Source: Kiritimatiellia bacterium (lineage in GTDB: Bacteria; Verrucomicrobiota; Kiritimatiellia; WLWN01). From it: a stretch of DNA of 64,000 nucleotides. The notes under the pieces are model-generated. The model ran no database searches. It worked only from the letters and a program-made list of their open reading frames with translations, and was not told the origin of the DNA. Both the position numbers and the translations under genes were made by a program. The DNA lies in the NCBI GenBank assembly GCA_012103575.1, contig WLWN01000001.1, positions 2,546,538 through 2,610,537 of the forward strand. Reading direction: 5' to 3'. This document shows, piece after piece, positions 1-9,837 of this stretch (position 1 is the stretch's first letter; every line of letters starts with the position of its first letter).

Positions 1-107
1 TTGCAAAAAAACGCAGGCGCACCCGCTGGGTGCGTCGAGGCTTTTTTGTAATTCCTTTTGGCCCAAATAGTTCGTGCAGAAAACCGCATTTAACTGACGG
101 ATCCAGG
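1..107 (-). mobile_element. Palindromic MITE, copy 1 (cut by window edge)
   Basis: This is the right-hand two thirds of the 163-bp palindromic element that recurs in this window, in the orientation opposite to the copies at 6284 and 7665. It contains the central hairpin (GCACCC-GCT-GGGTGC), the T6 run and the terminal repeat ending at 107 (CTGACGGATCCAGG). The terminal repeat differs by one base from the IS1380-type end found at 9837. It lies 38 bp upstream of the carbamate kinase start, so it may have displaced that gene's promoter. The left part and its target duplication lie outside the window. Confidence 0.9.
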
Positions 108-145
108 TTTATTTCAGTAGTAAAGAAAGTCAATCTATATCTTAC

Positions 146-1090
146 ATGAACTCTAAATTAGTCGTTATTGCAATAAGCGGGAATTCCCTTATTTCAAACC
201 CTGCACAGATGTCGGTACTCGACCAATATCGAGCTGCGGGAGAAACAAGCTGTCATATCGCCACCCTTGTTAAAGCGGGGTATCGCGTTGTGATTACGCA
301 TGGAAACGGCCCGCAAGTAGGGTTTATCCTTTTGCGATCGGAACTCGCTAAAGACACGTTGCATCAAGTTCCTTTAGAAAGTTGCGTGGCCGATACACAG
401 GGGGCTATTGGGTATCAGATTCAACAAACACTTTCCAACGAACTAAGACGTCAAGATATTTGGAAACAGGTAGCCACCCTTATAACACAGGTGGTCGTCG
501 ACAAGAAAAATCCTGCCTTTCAAAACCCTTCCAAACCGATTGGCCCCTTTCTAAGTGAGGAGGACGCCCTCTATCAACAAGAAAAAGAAGGGTGGTCGCT
601 TATAGAAGATGCTGGTCGTGGATGGCGTCGCGTTGTGCCCTCACCCAAACCCTTAGAAATTATTGAACTATCATCCATTCAAAGCTTGCTTGACCAAGAC
701 ATCATTGTCGTAGCCGGCGGCGGTGGTGGGATTCCCGTTATACGAACAGAAGATGGATCCCTGAAAGGATGTCCAGCCGTCATAGAAAAGATACGGGATC
801 TTCTGTACTCGCCAAAAGAAATCAATGCAAAGACGTTTATCATTTCTACAACGGTGGATCAGGTCGCTCTGCATTTTGGGAAACCCAACCAAACGTTCAT
901 TGACCGTATGAGCCTTGCTGAAGCCCGAAAGTATATGGAAGAAGGCTATTTTGCAGCAGGTAGCATGAAGCCTAAAATCGAAGCCTGCATTGATTTCTTA
1001 GAAAACGGCGGAGAAGAAGTCATTATTACTCAAGCCCACCTTTTGGGAAAAGCCATACAGGGTGAAACGGGAACGCATATTAAAGACTAA
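146..1090 (+). CDS. arcC: Carbamate kinase
   Basis: The product is 314 aa, the usual family length. Carbamate kinase makes ATP and carbamate from carbamoyl phosphate and ADP in the cytoplasm, typically in arginine or purine/allantoin fermentation. The N-terminal phosphate-binding loop is ISGNSL (residues 10-15; most family members have GNAL). THGNGPQVG lies at 51-59, a glycine-rich VVAGGGGGIPV segment at about 190, and the conserved C-terminal ITQAHLLGKAIQGETGTHI is present. The ATG at 146 is the first start that keeps the family N-terminus, although no clear ribosome site precedes it. No arginine deiminase genes are visible nearby. A palindromic MITE ends 38 bp upstream and may affect expression. 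Confidence 0.93.
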   Translation: MNSKLVVIAISGNSLISNPAQMSVLDQYRAAGETSCHIATLVKAGYRVVITHGNGPQVGFILLRSELAKDTLHQVPLESCVADTQGAIGYQIQQTLSNELRRQDIWKQVATLITQVVVDKKNPAFQNPSKPIGPFLSEEDALYQQEKEGWSLIEDAGRGWRRVVPSPKPLEIIELSSIQSLLDQDIIVVAGGGGGIPVIRTEDGSLKGCPAVIEKIRDLLYSPKEINAKTFIISTTVDQVALHFGKPNQTFIDRMSLAEARKYMEEGYFAAGSMKPKIEACIDFLENGGEEVIITQAHLLGKAIQGETGTHIKD

Positions 1091-1136
1091 AAAAAATCCG
1101 TCGTCCATTATCTTACACAACAAAAAGGAAATCACA

Positions 1137-2432
1137 ATGACCGGGTCTATATCTCAAAACCCAGAGACAGATAAAATGAGAATCGCCGTTGTGGGGACAG
1201 GCGCAGCAGGGCTTACGGCAGCTTGGCTGTTGCAGCGCAAACATCGCATTGATCTCTACGAAAAAAATCATTACATAGGGGGGCACACAAGAACACGGAT
1301 CCTTCAGGATGGGCCAGATGCAGGAACCCCCATAGATACGGGATTTATTGTAATGAACCATGCAAATTACCCCCTGCTAACAAAAATATTGGATCAGCTA
1401 AAGATTCCTTTAGGCGATAGCGATATGTCGTTTAGCTTTCACTGTGAACAAACGGGATATGCATATGCCGGCACCAACCTTGGATCCTTGTTCGTCCAAC
1501 GCTCAAATCTTTGGAATGGCTCGCATTGGCGTATGCTCATTGATATTCTTCGATTTAATGCTTCGGCCATTCAAAATCTTAGCGAGGGCCACTTGTCAGA
1601 ATGGACGCTGGGAATCTATTTGGCCCAAAAAAGATATAGCCGTGCTTTTAAGGAACAATACCTATTCCCTATGTGTTCGGCTATATGGTCCGCTTCCACA
1701 GAAAAGATAGAATCTTTCCCTGCACAATCTGTTCTTCAGTTTTTTGATAATCACGGCCTACTTTCCATCAATAAACGTCCGCAATGGAAGTATGTGAAAG
1801 ACGGAAGCCACGAATATGTAAAGGCTATGTTAAAGACCATCAAAGGTAAAAAAAACCTAAACACACCGATAGAAAAGATTTTTCGTCACGAAAACCAGGT
1901 CATCTTGCACCTAAAAGATGGCTCTTCACGAACCTATGATGCTGTCGTAGTTGGCACCCATGCGGACGAAGCATTGGAACTATTGGGAGACGCGAGCCCC
2001 CAGGAAGAAAGATTATTAGGAGCATGGAAGTACCAAACGAATGAAACTGTTCTTCATACAGACCCTTCAGTTATGCCTCCGCTTCAGTGTTCTTGGGCTT
2101 CTTGGAACTTCAGGCGAAACCATCACGATAGACCTGAAACGCCTGTTTCTGTGACCTATGACATGAACCGTCTGCAGCAGCCCAATACGCAGGAAAAATA
2201 TTTTGTGACATTAAACAATAAAACGCGTTTGGCCGCATCAAAAATTATTGATCAAACCACGTTTACGCATCCGATAAATAGCTTTCAAGCTATGGCCACT
2301 CAAGATAAATTACCTCTTTTAAATGGAGTCAAAAACACGTATTTTTGTGGAAGTTATTTTGGATACGGGTTCCATGAAGATGCCGTTTGTTCAGCGGTTA
2401 ACATTGCAAAAGAGTTTGGTATATACGTATGA
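1137..2432 (+). CDS. FAD-dependent amine-oxidase-like protein of the CFA cluster
   Basis: The product is a 431-aa flavoprotein with a Rossmann FAD motif (VVGTGAAG, residues 18-25) followed by the YEKNHYIGGHTRT segment typical of the flavin-containing amine oxidase/NAD(P)-binding COG2907 group. The C-terminus closes with a second FAD-contact segment (FCGSYFGYGFHEDA). I chose the ATG at 1137 because AAAGGA precedes it by 7 bases; the frame stays open further upstream (to 1062), overlapping arcC, without a better site. In many bacteria this gene is adjacent to DUF1365 and cyclopropane-fatty-acid synthase genes, exactly as here, where its stop overlaps the next ATG (ATGA). It is therefore probably part of a lipid-modifying unit, but its substrate is not known to me. 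Confidence 0.85.
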   Translation: MTGSISQNPETDKMRIAVVGTGAAGLTAAWLLQRKHRIDLYEKNHYIGGHTRTRILQDGPDAGTPIDTGFIVMNHANYPLLTKILDQLKIPLGDSDMSFSFHCEQTGYAYAGTNLGSLFVQRSNLWNGSHWRMLIDILRFNASAIQNLSEGHLSEWTLGIYLAQKRYSRAFKEQYLFPMCSAIWSASTEKIESFPAQSVLQFFDNHGLLSINKRPQWKYVKDGSHEYVKAMLKTIKGKKNLNTPIEKIFRHENQVILHLKDGSSRTYDAVVVGTHADEALELLGDASPQEERLLGAWKYQTNETVLHTDPSVMPPLQCSWASWNFRRNHHDRPETPVSVTYDMNRLQQPNTQEKYFVTLNNKTRLAASKIIDQTTFTHPINSFQAMATQDKLPLLNGVKNTYFCGSYFGYGFHEDAVCSAVNIAKEFGIYV

Positions 2433-4408
2433 ATTCTTGCATTTATCACGGCGGTGTTATGCATCACCGGCTCGAACCGGCCTCTCACCGGTTTGAGTAC
2501 ACGTTATGTTTTTTTGGATTTGATCTATCTGAACTGTACACCTTAGATCAGTCTGTGCACCTTTTTGGGTACAATCGGTTTCGCCCCTTTTCGCTCCATG
2601 ATCGTGATCATCTAGACCCGACCCCAGAACCGATCGACATGAAGATTCGACGCTGGTTAACACGCCATGGATATGGAAAAGAGATTGCCAGAATTTGTCT
2701 CGTCACAGCGGCTAGATACTTTAACTATGTGTTCAATCCCGTTAGCTTTTATTTGTGCTATAATCGATATAATGATCTTTGCTGCTCGGTCATAGAGGTG
2801 AACAATACATTTGGTGATAAACATATATATGTATTAAATAACGTAGAACCATCAAAAGGCGTATGGCGAACAAACGCTCCCCACGTAAAAGAATTCCACG
2901 TTTCTCCTTTTAACGATATGAAGGGCGAATATGAGTTTTCCTTTGACATCGCCAACGATGAGTTAGATATAAAAATCAACATGAACAAAGAGGGGAAGCC
3001 TGTCTTTTTATCCTCTGTTTGTGGCGTTGGACGCACATTCAGTACTGGGGCCATTGTAAAAGCTCTTATGCGATACCCTTTCTCTACTGCACTCACCATG
3101 CCAAGAATTATACATCAAGCCAGCAAACTGTATTTTGGGAAAAAACTAAAAGTATATGATAGGCTCGAACCAGAGCATCCATTAACAATGCGCGCTCGTC
3201 CTATAGGAAAAATGAATCAATGGGCTATGCAAACAGCATTCAAGGCCCTAGAACACTTGCGACATGGAAAACTGTGTGTACGACTTCCACATGGAGAGGT
3301 AAAAGAATTTGGTGATCAGCAAGATACAACACCCTGTGAAATCAAGGTTAAACGATACGGTTTCTTTAAAAAATGCTTGTTCAAAGGAGATATAGGCTTT
3401 GGTGAAGGTTACGTGGATGAGGATTGGGATTGCGACGATCTAACACGGGTCATTGAACTCTTCATTCAGAACCAAAAACATTTCAACTTAGCGTTTGATC
3501 CATCCATACTTTCTAGATTTGGCCGTCTTCTCCATCGATGGGGTCATCTTAGAAAACGAAATACCCGTTCTTCTAGTCAAAAAAACATTCACGATCACTA
3601 CGATTTAGGAAATTCCTTTTTTGAAACATTTTTAGATCCCAGCATGACGTATTCATCCGCTTATTATAAAGATCCTCAGGAGACCCTTGAACAGGCCCAA
3701 CTTAATAAACTCAAAAAAATAATCCATAAAGCCAACCTAGGTTGTAAAGACCATGTTTTAGAAATTGGATCCGGATGGGGTAGCTTTGCCATAGAAGCAG
3801 TTCGGCAATCAGGATGTCAAGTCACCACGATCACTTTGTCTAAGGAACAGCAAGAACGGGCCACTGCACGCGTGAAAGAGGCGGGATTATCCGACCGTAT
3901 TAAAGTACAACGATGTGACTATCGGGACATTCGAGGGTCGTTCGATAAAATCGTCTCTATTGAAATGTTAGAAGCGGTTGGCCACGAGTATTTAGGTACT
4001 TTTTTTCAATGCTGCGACCAACTTTTAAAGCCCCATGGAACCATGGTCGTACAAGTGATTACGATCCCTGATGATTCATACGAAGTGTACCGCAAAGACT
4101 GTGATTGGATTCAAAAGTATATCTTTCCAGGCGGGATGCTTCCCTCTGTGGAAGCCTTAAACAAAGCGATGAAAAAACATACGGCATTCTTCGTAGAAGA
4201 TCTTGAAAACATCGGCCCCCATTATGCGCGAACATTAAATGCCTGGCGCACCAATTTCTTAAGCCATATTGACAAGATTAAAGAACAAGGGTATGACAAA
4301 CATTTCCAACGTTTATGGATTTACTATCTCTGTTATTGCGAAGCGGCTTTTTCTACACGGAAACTAAATACGCATCAGCTTGTATCGTCACGGCGGAAAA
4401 GCCTGTAA
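2429..4408 (+). CDS. DUF1365 - cyclopropane-fatty-acyl-phospholipid synthase fusion
   Basis: This 659-aa protein joins two domains normally encoded separately. Residues 1 to about 245 match DUF1365 (CIYHGGVMHHRLEP at the start, then YVFNPVSFYLCYN). Residues from about 265 to 655 are a SAM-dependent cyclopropane-fatty-acyl-phospholipid synthase, with SAM motif I VLEIGSGWGSFA near residue 443, HYDLGNSFF upstream of it and the catalytic-region VSIEMLEAVG. The synthase transfers a methylene group from SAM to double bonds of membrane phospholipid acyl chains. The start overlaps the upstream flavoprotein stop by 4 bp, indicating translational coupling. The reading frame through the domain junction is uninterrupted, so the fusion appears real. 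Confidence 0.88.
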   Translation: MNSCIYHGGVMHHRLEPASHRFEYTLCFFGFDLSELYTLDQSVHLFGYNRFRPFSLHDRDHLDPTPEPIDMKIRRWLTRHGYGKEIARICLVTAARYFNYVFNPVSFYLCYNRYNDLCCSVIEVNNTFGDKHIYVLNNVEPSKGVWRTNAPHVKEFHVSPFNDMKGEYEFSFDIANDELDIKINMNKEGKPVFLSSVCGVGRTFSTGAIVKALMRYPFSTALTMPRIIHQASKLYFGKKLKVYDRLEPEHPLTMRARPIGKMNQWAMQTAFKALEHLRHGKLCVRLPHGEVKEFGDQQDTTPCEIKVKRYGFFKKCLFKGDIGFGEGYVDEDWDCDDLTRVIELFIQNQKHFNLAFDPSILSRFGRLLHRWGHLRKRNTRSSSQKNIHDHYDLGNSFFETFLDPSMTYSSAYYKDPQETLEQAQLNKLKKIIHKANLGCKDHVLEIGSGWGSFAIEAVRQSGCQVTTITLSKEQQERATARVKEAGLSDRIKVQRCDYRDIRGSFDKIVSIEMLEAVGHEYLGTFFQCCDQLLKPHGTMVVQVITIPDDSYEVYRKDCDWIQKYIFPGGMLPSVEALNKAMKKHTAFFVEDLENIGPHYARTLNAWRTNFLSHIDKIKEQGYDKHFQRLWIYYLCYCEAAFSTRKLNTHQLVSSRRKSL

Positions 4409-4588
4409 CGTAGGATTGAAAAAACCCTCTTCCACGTTCAATAAATACCATAGGAAGATTGTCAACTTCTATATATTTCAAGAGGGGAGCTGTAAGGGGG
4501 CAACGGAAAGTTTCCAGGCTCAGAAATTTTTTCAAAATAAGTTTTTCATACTCTGGAAGCCCCGCCCCGAAAAGTATCCATACTTCAC

Positions 4589-5086
4589 ATGCACCCTAAG
4601 GGCAATACAAAAAAGATGTTATTGGACAAAGGAATCAAACCCTTTAAAATAGATGCTCTGGATGTGCCAGTCGTCAATGCCGAATCTATAGCAGAGCTTG
4701 CGAAGGAACTCGCGCCAATATATGAGACGTGGGTCACTTCAGAGATTTTGACTCCGAAGCAGAGTCTAGAAACGTCTGATGATGATTCTGGGGAAAGCGA
4801 AAACGCCAAGTCAACAGTTTTTTCTGTTGAACCGGAGAAGGTTTCTGCAGTGTCTCAGCGTGAAACAACAAGAACAGATAGGAGAAGAGTTCTGGGACTA
4901 GTAGAAGAGAGTAGTAGTAAGCGAACTGCGGGAAGAGGCCCTGGAGCTAAAGCTGAAAGTATAGAGAAGGTTCAAGGGTGCAAGGCCAATGTTGTCGTTT
5001 TGCTACTCCTTGTATTTGGTGGAGTTCTGTTCATTGCTGTGATTTACGGTGCGTATTACGTGTCTTATAAAAAAAGAGAGCCCTAA
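4589..5086 (+). CDS. Hypothetical C-terminally membrane-anchored protein
   Basis: This 165-aa product is not recognised. The first 130 residues are hydrophilic and rich in Ser, Glu and Lys. Residues 133-155 form one strongly hydrophobic segment (VVVLLLLVFGGVLFIAVIYG) followed by a short positively charged tail (KKREP). That is the layout of a tail-anchored or single-pass membrane protein with a cytoplasmic N-terminal part. There is no clear ribosome binding site before the ATG, and no domain was recognised. The gene stands alone between the CFA unit and a secreted-protein gene. It could be a genuine orphan or a remnant. Confidence 0.5.
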   Translation: MHPKGNTKKMLLDKGIKPFKIDALDVPVVNAESIAELAKELAPIYETWVTSEILTPKQSLETSDDDSGESENAKSTVFSVEPEKVSAVSQRETTRTDRRRVLGLVEESSSKRTAGRGPGAKAESIEKVQGCKANVVVLLLLVFGGVLFIAVIYGAYYVSYKKREP

Positions 5087-5090
5087 TCCA

Positions 5091-5397
5091 CCCTTATCTT
5101 AGCAACATTCAGGTATACCTTATAATATAAGTCTAATTCAACTCAGCTTGTTTCATCTTCGGCTAATTTTTCATGTAGCTGGTTTATCACATCCCAGGGC
5201 ACTTTGTTGGACGCTTACGTAATGTCGGAATGCACTTTAAATAAAAAAAGGAGGAAGATTTTCAGAGGTCAGCCGGTCGCAGTATTAGACAGAAAGATCG
5301 ATCGATGAAAACAAACAATAATAAAATTTTGACCTTTTCAAAATCTGCACGTAGTGCTCTCCTCTCCTATTTTCAGCCGTAGCTGAGTGGTTTCGGA
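5091..5397. other. Intergenic region, no gene supported
   Basis: This is AT-rich noncoding sequence between a membrane protein gene and a secreted-protein gene. On the minus strand a short open stretch at about 5146-5215 reads like a protein C-terminus (KVPWDVINQLHEKLAEDETS, then TGA) but is closed by a TAA just upstream, so it may be a gene relic. A purine-rich AAAGGAGGAAG at about 5248 resembles a ribosome site but is not followed by a usable reading frame. No tRNA or riboswitch structure was seen. Confidence 0.4.
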
Positions 5398-6283
5398 TTG
5401 CTATTCTTCCTGTTCCTCTTTCTTCTTTCCCCCGTCTCCCAAGCCCAAGACACCGTCAACCCGTGCATTGTTGATGATCAAACCATCGAGTGTTCCGGCT
5501 CCGGTCTACACAAAGCCGAAATCAAATTCAAAAAAATGAAATTGAATGGAAAAAGGAGAGAAAACATAACCGTTATAGCCGGAGAAGAGCTCAACATCTC
5601 GACTAAAATAAAATACAAAAAAAGAGCGAAGGCCGATATAACTACTGTATATATGAACAACCCTGCCTATCCCAGCATTAACTGTTCTAACAGCGTAGAG
5701 CGTGCAAAACGGATCAAACCAGCCGTGACGATTAGCAGTACGGTGACGGTTAGCAATGCTCAAACGTTAGTGTCTACAGCTTTTGGCACAGGGGAGGTCA
5801 CGACGATTGTGGCTCCAACAACAGACGGTATGTATACGCTTGTAGCGACGTTTACAGCCCAAGAAGCAGGCAATGACCAATGTATTGAAGGGGGCATTAT
5901 ATCAACCACAAAGATTTTCACCCTAACCGTTCAAGAAGGTGTGTTGGCTGACATTGTTGCGGTGAGAGCTGAAGATACTAATGTCATTGTTAATTCGGGA
6001 ACATACTTAAGCCGTAACCAAGCCCAAGAACTTATGTTAACCGCAAACCTGACTTCGCCACTGGACACGCTTTCATTTGATGAAGATCAAATCATCTGGC
6101 AGTTGAGTCCGCCGGAAGCCGGAACCTTTGTTTCCTCAGGAACCGATGGAGATGTAGGGAAAGTGGTCCACTGGAAACAAGCCACTGATTATGTATCCAA
6201 AGAAGTAGATGATGTTGTCATTACCCTTTCCGTCCCCGACTCTCCATCGAAAGAATTTAAATTAACCATCTTTAATATAAATA

Positions 6284-6446
6284 CCTGGATCCGTCAGTTA
6301 AACGCGGTTTTCTGCACGAACCATTTGAGCCAAAAGGAATTACAAAAAAGCCTCGACGCACCCAGCGGGTGCGCCTGCGTTTTTTTGCAACCTTTTGCCT
6401 CCAAAGCATTCGCACAGAAATCCCACGTTTAACTGACGGATCCAGG
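6284..6446 (+). mobile_element. Palindromic MITE, copy 2 (complete, 163 bp)
   Basis: This complete element has perfect 21-bp ends (CCTGGATCCGTCAGTTAAACG and its reverse complement). It is flanked by a 5-bp target duplication, AAATA, at 6279-6283 and 6447-6451. The two halves pair with each other over almost their full length around the central AGC. In this host gene it was inserted one base away from its own open frame, so it brings a TAA (6430-6432) inside its right end and truncates the protein. Confidence 0.95.
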
Positions 6447-6529
6447 AAATAGTACCTCTGGCATCTTGACGCCAAACACAGCCAAGAATTTTATAGTGGA
6501 GCACAGTAACATAGATCCTAGTAATGCTA

Positions 6530-7525
6530 GAGCGCTTCACGATTGAGGTGTCGCGATGTAGCACGAAGAAAACCAGCCGATTACCTCGTCGGGAGAAACC
6601 TCTTCGAACGCTTGTGTGATCGCTTCAGATAGTTCCTGCTGACTGCGGGCTGCAAGGCTGCCCAACCGATTCTTTATCTTGCCCCACATTTTTTCAATGG
6701 GGTCGGAATCGGGGCTGTAGGGTGGAAGGAATCTTACATGGGCCCCACATGACTTAATGAGTTCAATGACCTTGGGATTGTGATGGACGCGAAGATTGTC
6801 CATGATGACGATGTCTTCAGGTGAAAGAGTCGGGAGAAAAACCCGGCGAATATATTCTCCAAAAACAGCCGTCTCTGTCGCCCCCTCCCCCTCCATGGCC
6901 GCTGCTGTTCCGTCCAGGCGGACCGAAGAAATCAAGGTGGTGGTACACCAATGTCCATGAGGCGTTTTGGCAAAAAGCCTGTTCCCGCCCAACGCCCGGC
7001 CCCGCAGACGAGTCATATTCGTTTTCGCCCCGGATTCATCAATAAAGACAAGGCGACTTGGATCAAGTTTGGCCACCTCTTGGATCCACTGCTTTCTCAA
7101 GAGATTTACATCCGCCCGGTCCTGCTCGCTGGCGTGAAGCGTTTCTTTTATACCGGCAGCCCAACCGATTCAACGCCCGCTGTACGGCCATGATCGACCC
7201 CTTCACGCCGCTCATGTTCTTGAGTTCTTCAAGCGTTGCATCGGGATGTTTGCCCCCCAGTTGAGCCAACGCCTTGAGCTGCTTTCCGCTGTAGAGGGCC
7301 TGACGATGCCCACGCGGTCGGGGAGCGGTCTGTCCGGTTTCGTTGAAACGAGAGAGCCCACGCTGAAACGTTCTAAGATCTACACGATAAGAAGATGCGA
7401 TATCGGCCTGGGAACCTTTGCCCATTTTGTAGGCATCTATCGCACGCCGCCGGATTTCTGCTGTTGCTATACTCATGTCATGGAGTATAGATCTTCTAAA
7501 GAGGCATCTCAATCGTTAAATGCTC
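6530..7525 (-). mobile_element. IS630-family element, copy A
   Basis: This 996-bp element is bounded by TA dinucleotides (6528-6529 and 7526-7527), the target duplication of the IS630/Tc1 superfamily. The ends are related inverted repeats (GAGCGCTTCACGATTGAG and GAGCATTTAACGATTGAG). It is inserted in the Ig-like gene, and removal with one TA restores that frame. It is the best-preserved of three copies in the window; the others are at 16162 (a one-base deletion) and 25961 (an internal deletion). Confidence 0.92.
6537..7476 (-). CDS. IS630-family transposase in two frames (copy A)
   Basis: The N-terminal frame starts at 7476 (MSIATAEIRRRAIDAY) and holds the helix-turn-helix region. It runs into a stop near 7063. 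The C-terminal frame, open from about 7100 to 6537, carries the DDE catalytic core: FIDESG (first Asp), IVIMDNLRVHH (second Asp) and DPIEKMWGKIKNR (Glu). The same frame break is present in all three copies, near a TATAAAAGAAAC tract where a +1 slip on AAAA would join the frames. It is therefore probably the native two-frame arrangement, not damage. The second and third copies read NPIEK at the Glu motif where this one reads DPIEK. Confidence 0.8.
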
Positions 7526-7664
7526 TAGCATTGATGAAATACTATTTGTTATTGAAAATGATTTTCAACCGATTTCTATCGGAAGTGAACTTCCCTATGG
7601 ACAAGGATTCGTAAAACTACAAACACGTGATTATACCTATGAATATAGTCAGATTTTACATGAA

Positions 7665-7827
7665 CCTGGATCCGTCAGTTAAACGCGGTTTTCTGCACGA
7701 ACCATTTGGACCAAAAGGAATTACAAAAAAGCCTCGACGCACCCAGCGGGTGCGCCTGCGTTTTTTTGCAACCTTTTGCCTCCAAAGCATTCGCACAGAA
7801 ATCCCACGTTTAACTGACGGATTCAGG
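7665..7827 (+). mobile_element. Palindromic MITE, copy 3 (complete, 163 bp)
   Basis: This complete element is flanked by the 5-bp duplication ATGAA (7660-7664 and 7828-7832). Its right terminus reads CTGACGGATTCAGG, which is base-for-base the end of the IS1380 copies in this window (for example 9824-9837), whereas its left end has the usual MITE version CCTGGATCC. This directly links the MITE to the IS1380 ends. In the host gene it is in the worst of the three phases and gives a stop within its first few codons. Confidence 0.95.
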
Positions 7828-8179
7828 ATGAAGATTATAATCCTGATGAATTTTCTCAAATAAACGAATATCTTCTTAATTCTGGAGCCAATCTCATCAT
7901 ACAAGAAGCAGAATTCAAAAAGGCCAAAAATAGTATAGATCTCGAAATACGGGTTCTCTCAGGAAGCAAGACAGGTAATGTCAATGTCGTCTGGGAATAT
8001 TACGAAACAGATATCAATAATGTTGTAACCAAAACCAACGTTCTCCATCGAGAACATATGACCGTTGTATCTGAAGTTGACACCACTCCGATAGATAGAA
8101 TTGAAGTTTATCAAGAACCAGGGAATATCGGACCTGTCTACCTTTGTGCAGGCACCCCGAGTACAGAGCTTACCTTAAA

Positions 8180-9837
8180 CCTGAATCCGTCAGATAAAAT
8201 CTGACGATTTTTCATTACCTGTTGGGCTAAAGCGGGGAGCATACCCGTATTCAAACAAACAACCCCGCCCCAACAGGTGTGTATATGAAACAATATAAAA
8301 TAAAGACTGGCAAGGGCGAACTCAACAGCACAAGCGGAAATCATCTTTGCGGCCTGCTGCTTGAGGATCATGCTCAACGGATTCTTCCCTCCAATTTTTA
8401 ACCACGCCGCTCCGATGCGATCTCTGATCGGGAGATCCTCCTTACCCAGATCGGCTTACTTTGCAACGGTCGAACCGATTTCAATGATATCGACCTGTAC
8501 CGGGGTGATGAGATTTTTACGAATGCCTTTGGACTTAAAAAGGGGAGTTAAAAAGGTAGCCTCTGAGCCGGTGTTCCGATGTCGTTCCGACGACCTGCCC
8601 CCAGCCAGAACCCATGTGGGGCTACGCAAACTCAACACCGAACTTCTTTCCTCGGGCCCCTTTGGCTAGGTAGATGTCGAAGGGCTTGATCTTGTTCCCG
8701 TCGATATCGATGTGAGCCCTTTGGATCACTCAGGCTCTTTGAAAGAAGGCGTTTCCTATACCTATAAGGGCCATGATGGTTACGCCCCGATATTTGCCTA
8801 TGTGGGCACTCAAGGCCACATGCTTGAGTGCGAACTTCGACCCGGTAAACAACATTGTCAGTCGGGAACGACCGCGTTTATTGCCCGCAGCGTTGAAACG
8901 CTCCAAACCCTGGGCCTAGGTGGAAAATGTTTGCTTCGGCTTGATAGTGGCAACGCTGCGGCCGATAACTTCGACGCTTTTGGGGATCATTATTTTATCG
9001 TAAAGCGAAATCCTCGCCGCGAATGTCCTGAACAAATGCTGGCCCTTGCACGCCGAGTTGGAGACAAACAAGACAGTCGTGAAGGCAAGAACGTTTACAC
9101 AGGCTTTTTCGATCATTTCCATCCCGGTGGTGACCAAAACCACCCTTGTGTCCCGGTGGCCTTCGAAGTGATTGAACGCACCATCGATATCGATGGTCAG
9201 AAACTTTTGGTTCCTAAACTTGAGGTGAACACCTGGTGGACGAACCTCTCTTGTCGTGCCAAGACGGTGCTAGATCTCTATCATGGACATGGCCCCAGCG
9301 AGCAGTACCACAGTGAACTCAAAAGCGATCTTGATGTTGAGCGATTGCCTTCGGGGAGACTCTGTGCCAATAAGATTATTCTGTTATGCGCCATGGTGGC
9401 CTTCAACCTATTGCGCGGTCTTGGCCAAGAGGTCATCAAACGGGCTGGGCTTGCCCCGCAGAAAATCAACATCCCGCGCTGGCGAATCAAAACGGTTCTC
9501 AAAAATATCGTTTATTGCGCGGTTCAATTGGTCCGCCATGCCGGACGAATTGAACTTCACTTTGGCAAGCGTTGTCGCTGGTTTGAAGTGATACAAGATA
9601 TTGCCCATTCCTTCGCATAGCCCTCCGTGCACCTTTAACAATACTCTAAGGCGACTGCCCAAGGAGGCCTACGCCCCAAAATGGTCAAATCAGAGTGAAT
9701 CTGACCTGTACGCTCAAAAAATTCATCAGGGTGATACTTGCCGGTCCCAATCCGCCCAAAAGCGAGCATCTCAAGGAAAAAGTTTTCAACTTTTGAGCCC
9801 CAAAACGCCTTCCGAAACGATAGCTGACGGATTCAGG
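8180..9837 (+). mobile_element. IS1380-family element, copy 1
   Basis: This 1658-bp element has 14-bp terminal inverted repeats (CCTGAATCCGTCAG). The left flank TTAAA and the right flank TATTA do not match. The left flank is the Ig-like gene and the right is trmB, so this copy probably marks a recombination or deletion junction, not a simple insertion. The left end also holds an outward-reading frame on the minus strand. Four copies occur in the window (8180, 22536, 30985, 41202), all in the same orientation. Confidence 0.92.
8285..9620 (+). pseudogene. IS1380-family transposase, defective (copy 1)
   Basis: The protein belongs to the IS1380 DDE transposase family. The C-terminal catalytic part (8712-9620) is open and includes LLRLDSGNAAADNFD and the YHSELKSDLDVERLPSGR region with the conserved acidic residue. 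The N-terminal part (from ATG 8285, MKQYKIKTGKGELNS) carries a TAA at 8399-8401, a frameshift near 8545 (…LKKGS versus VKKVASEPVF) and an in-frame TAG at 8667-8669. The frameshift and that TAG are shared by all four copies. The TAA is CAA (Gln) only in the copy at 30985. None of the copies here can make a full-length protein without recoding. Confidence 0.85.

Larger units (their letters stand above)
5398..8179 (+). pseudogene. Secreted Ig-like protein gene broken by MITE, IS630, MITE and IS1380
   Basis: The frame opens with a TTG start followed by a signal peptide (LLFFLFLFLLSPVSQA). It contains Ig-like beta-rich segments (residues about 100-290) and no recognisable enzyme domain. It is interrupted by a MITE (6284-6446, duplication AAATA), an IS630 copy (6530-7525, TA duplication), a second MITE (7665-7827, duplication ATGAA) and finally an IS1380 copy at 8180. 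Removing the first three insertions with one target duplication each joins 5398-6283, 6452-6529, 7528-7664 and 7833-8179 into one uninterrupted frame of about 482 codons. The 3' part beyond 8180 is missing, because the other side of the IS1380 copy carries trmB sequence. As it stands, translation stops inside the first MITE at 6432. It was probably an exported surface or adhesion protein. Confidence 0.85.

Noticed and set aside
5360..5400. tRNA-like stretch (AGCTGAGTGGTTT)
   Set aside because: No acceptor stem, anticodon arm or T-arm could be folded around it.
7627..7863. Small basic protein encoded by the MITE as a gene of its own
   Set aside because: The open frame is a property of the palindrome, occurs on both strands and has no ribosome site; treated as part of the element.
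8180..9837. Treating IS1380 copy 1 as a simple insertion in trmB
   Set aside because: The flanks do not match and the left side is a different gene, so the junction is rearranged or an assembly join.
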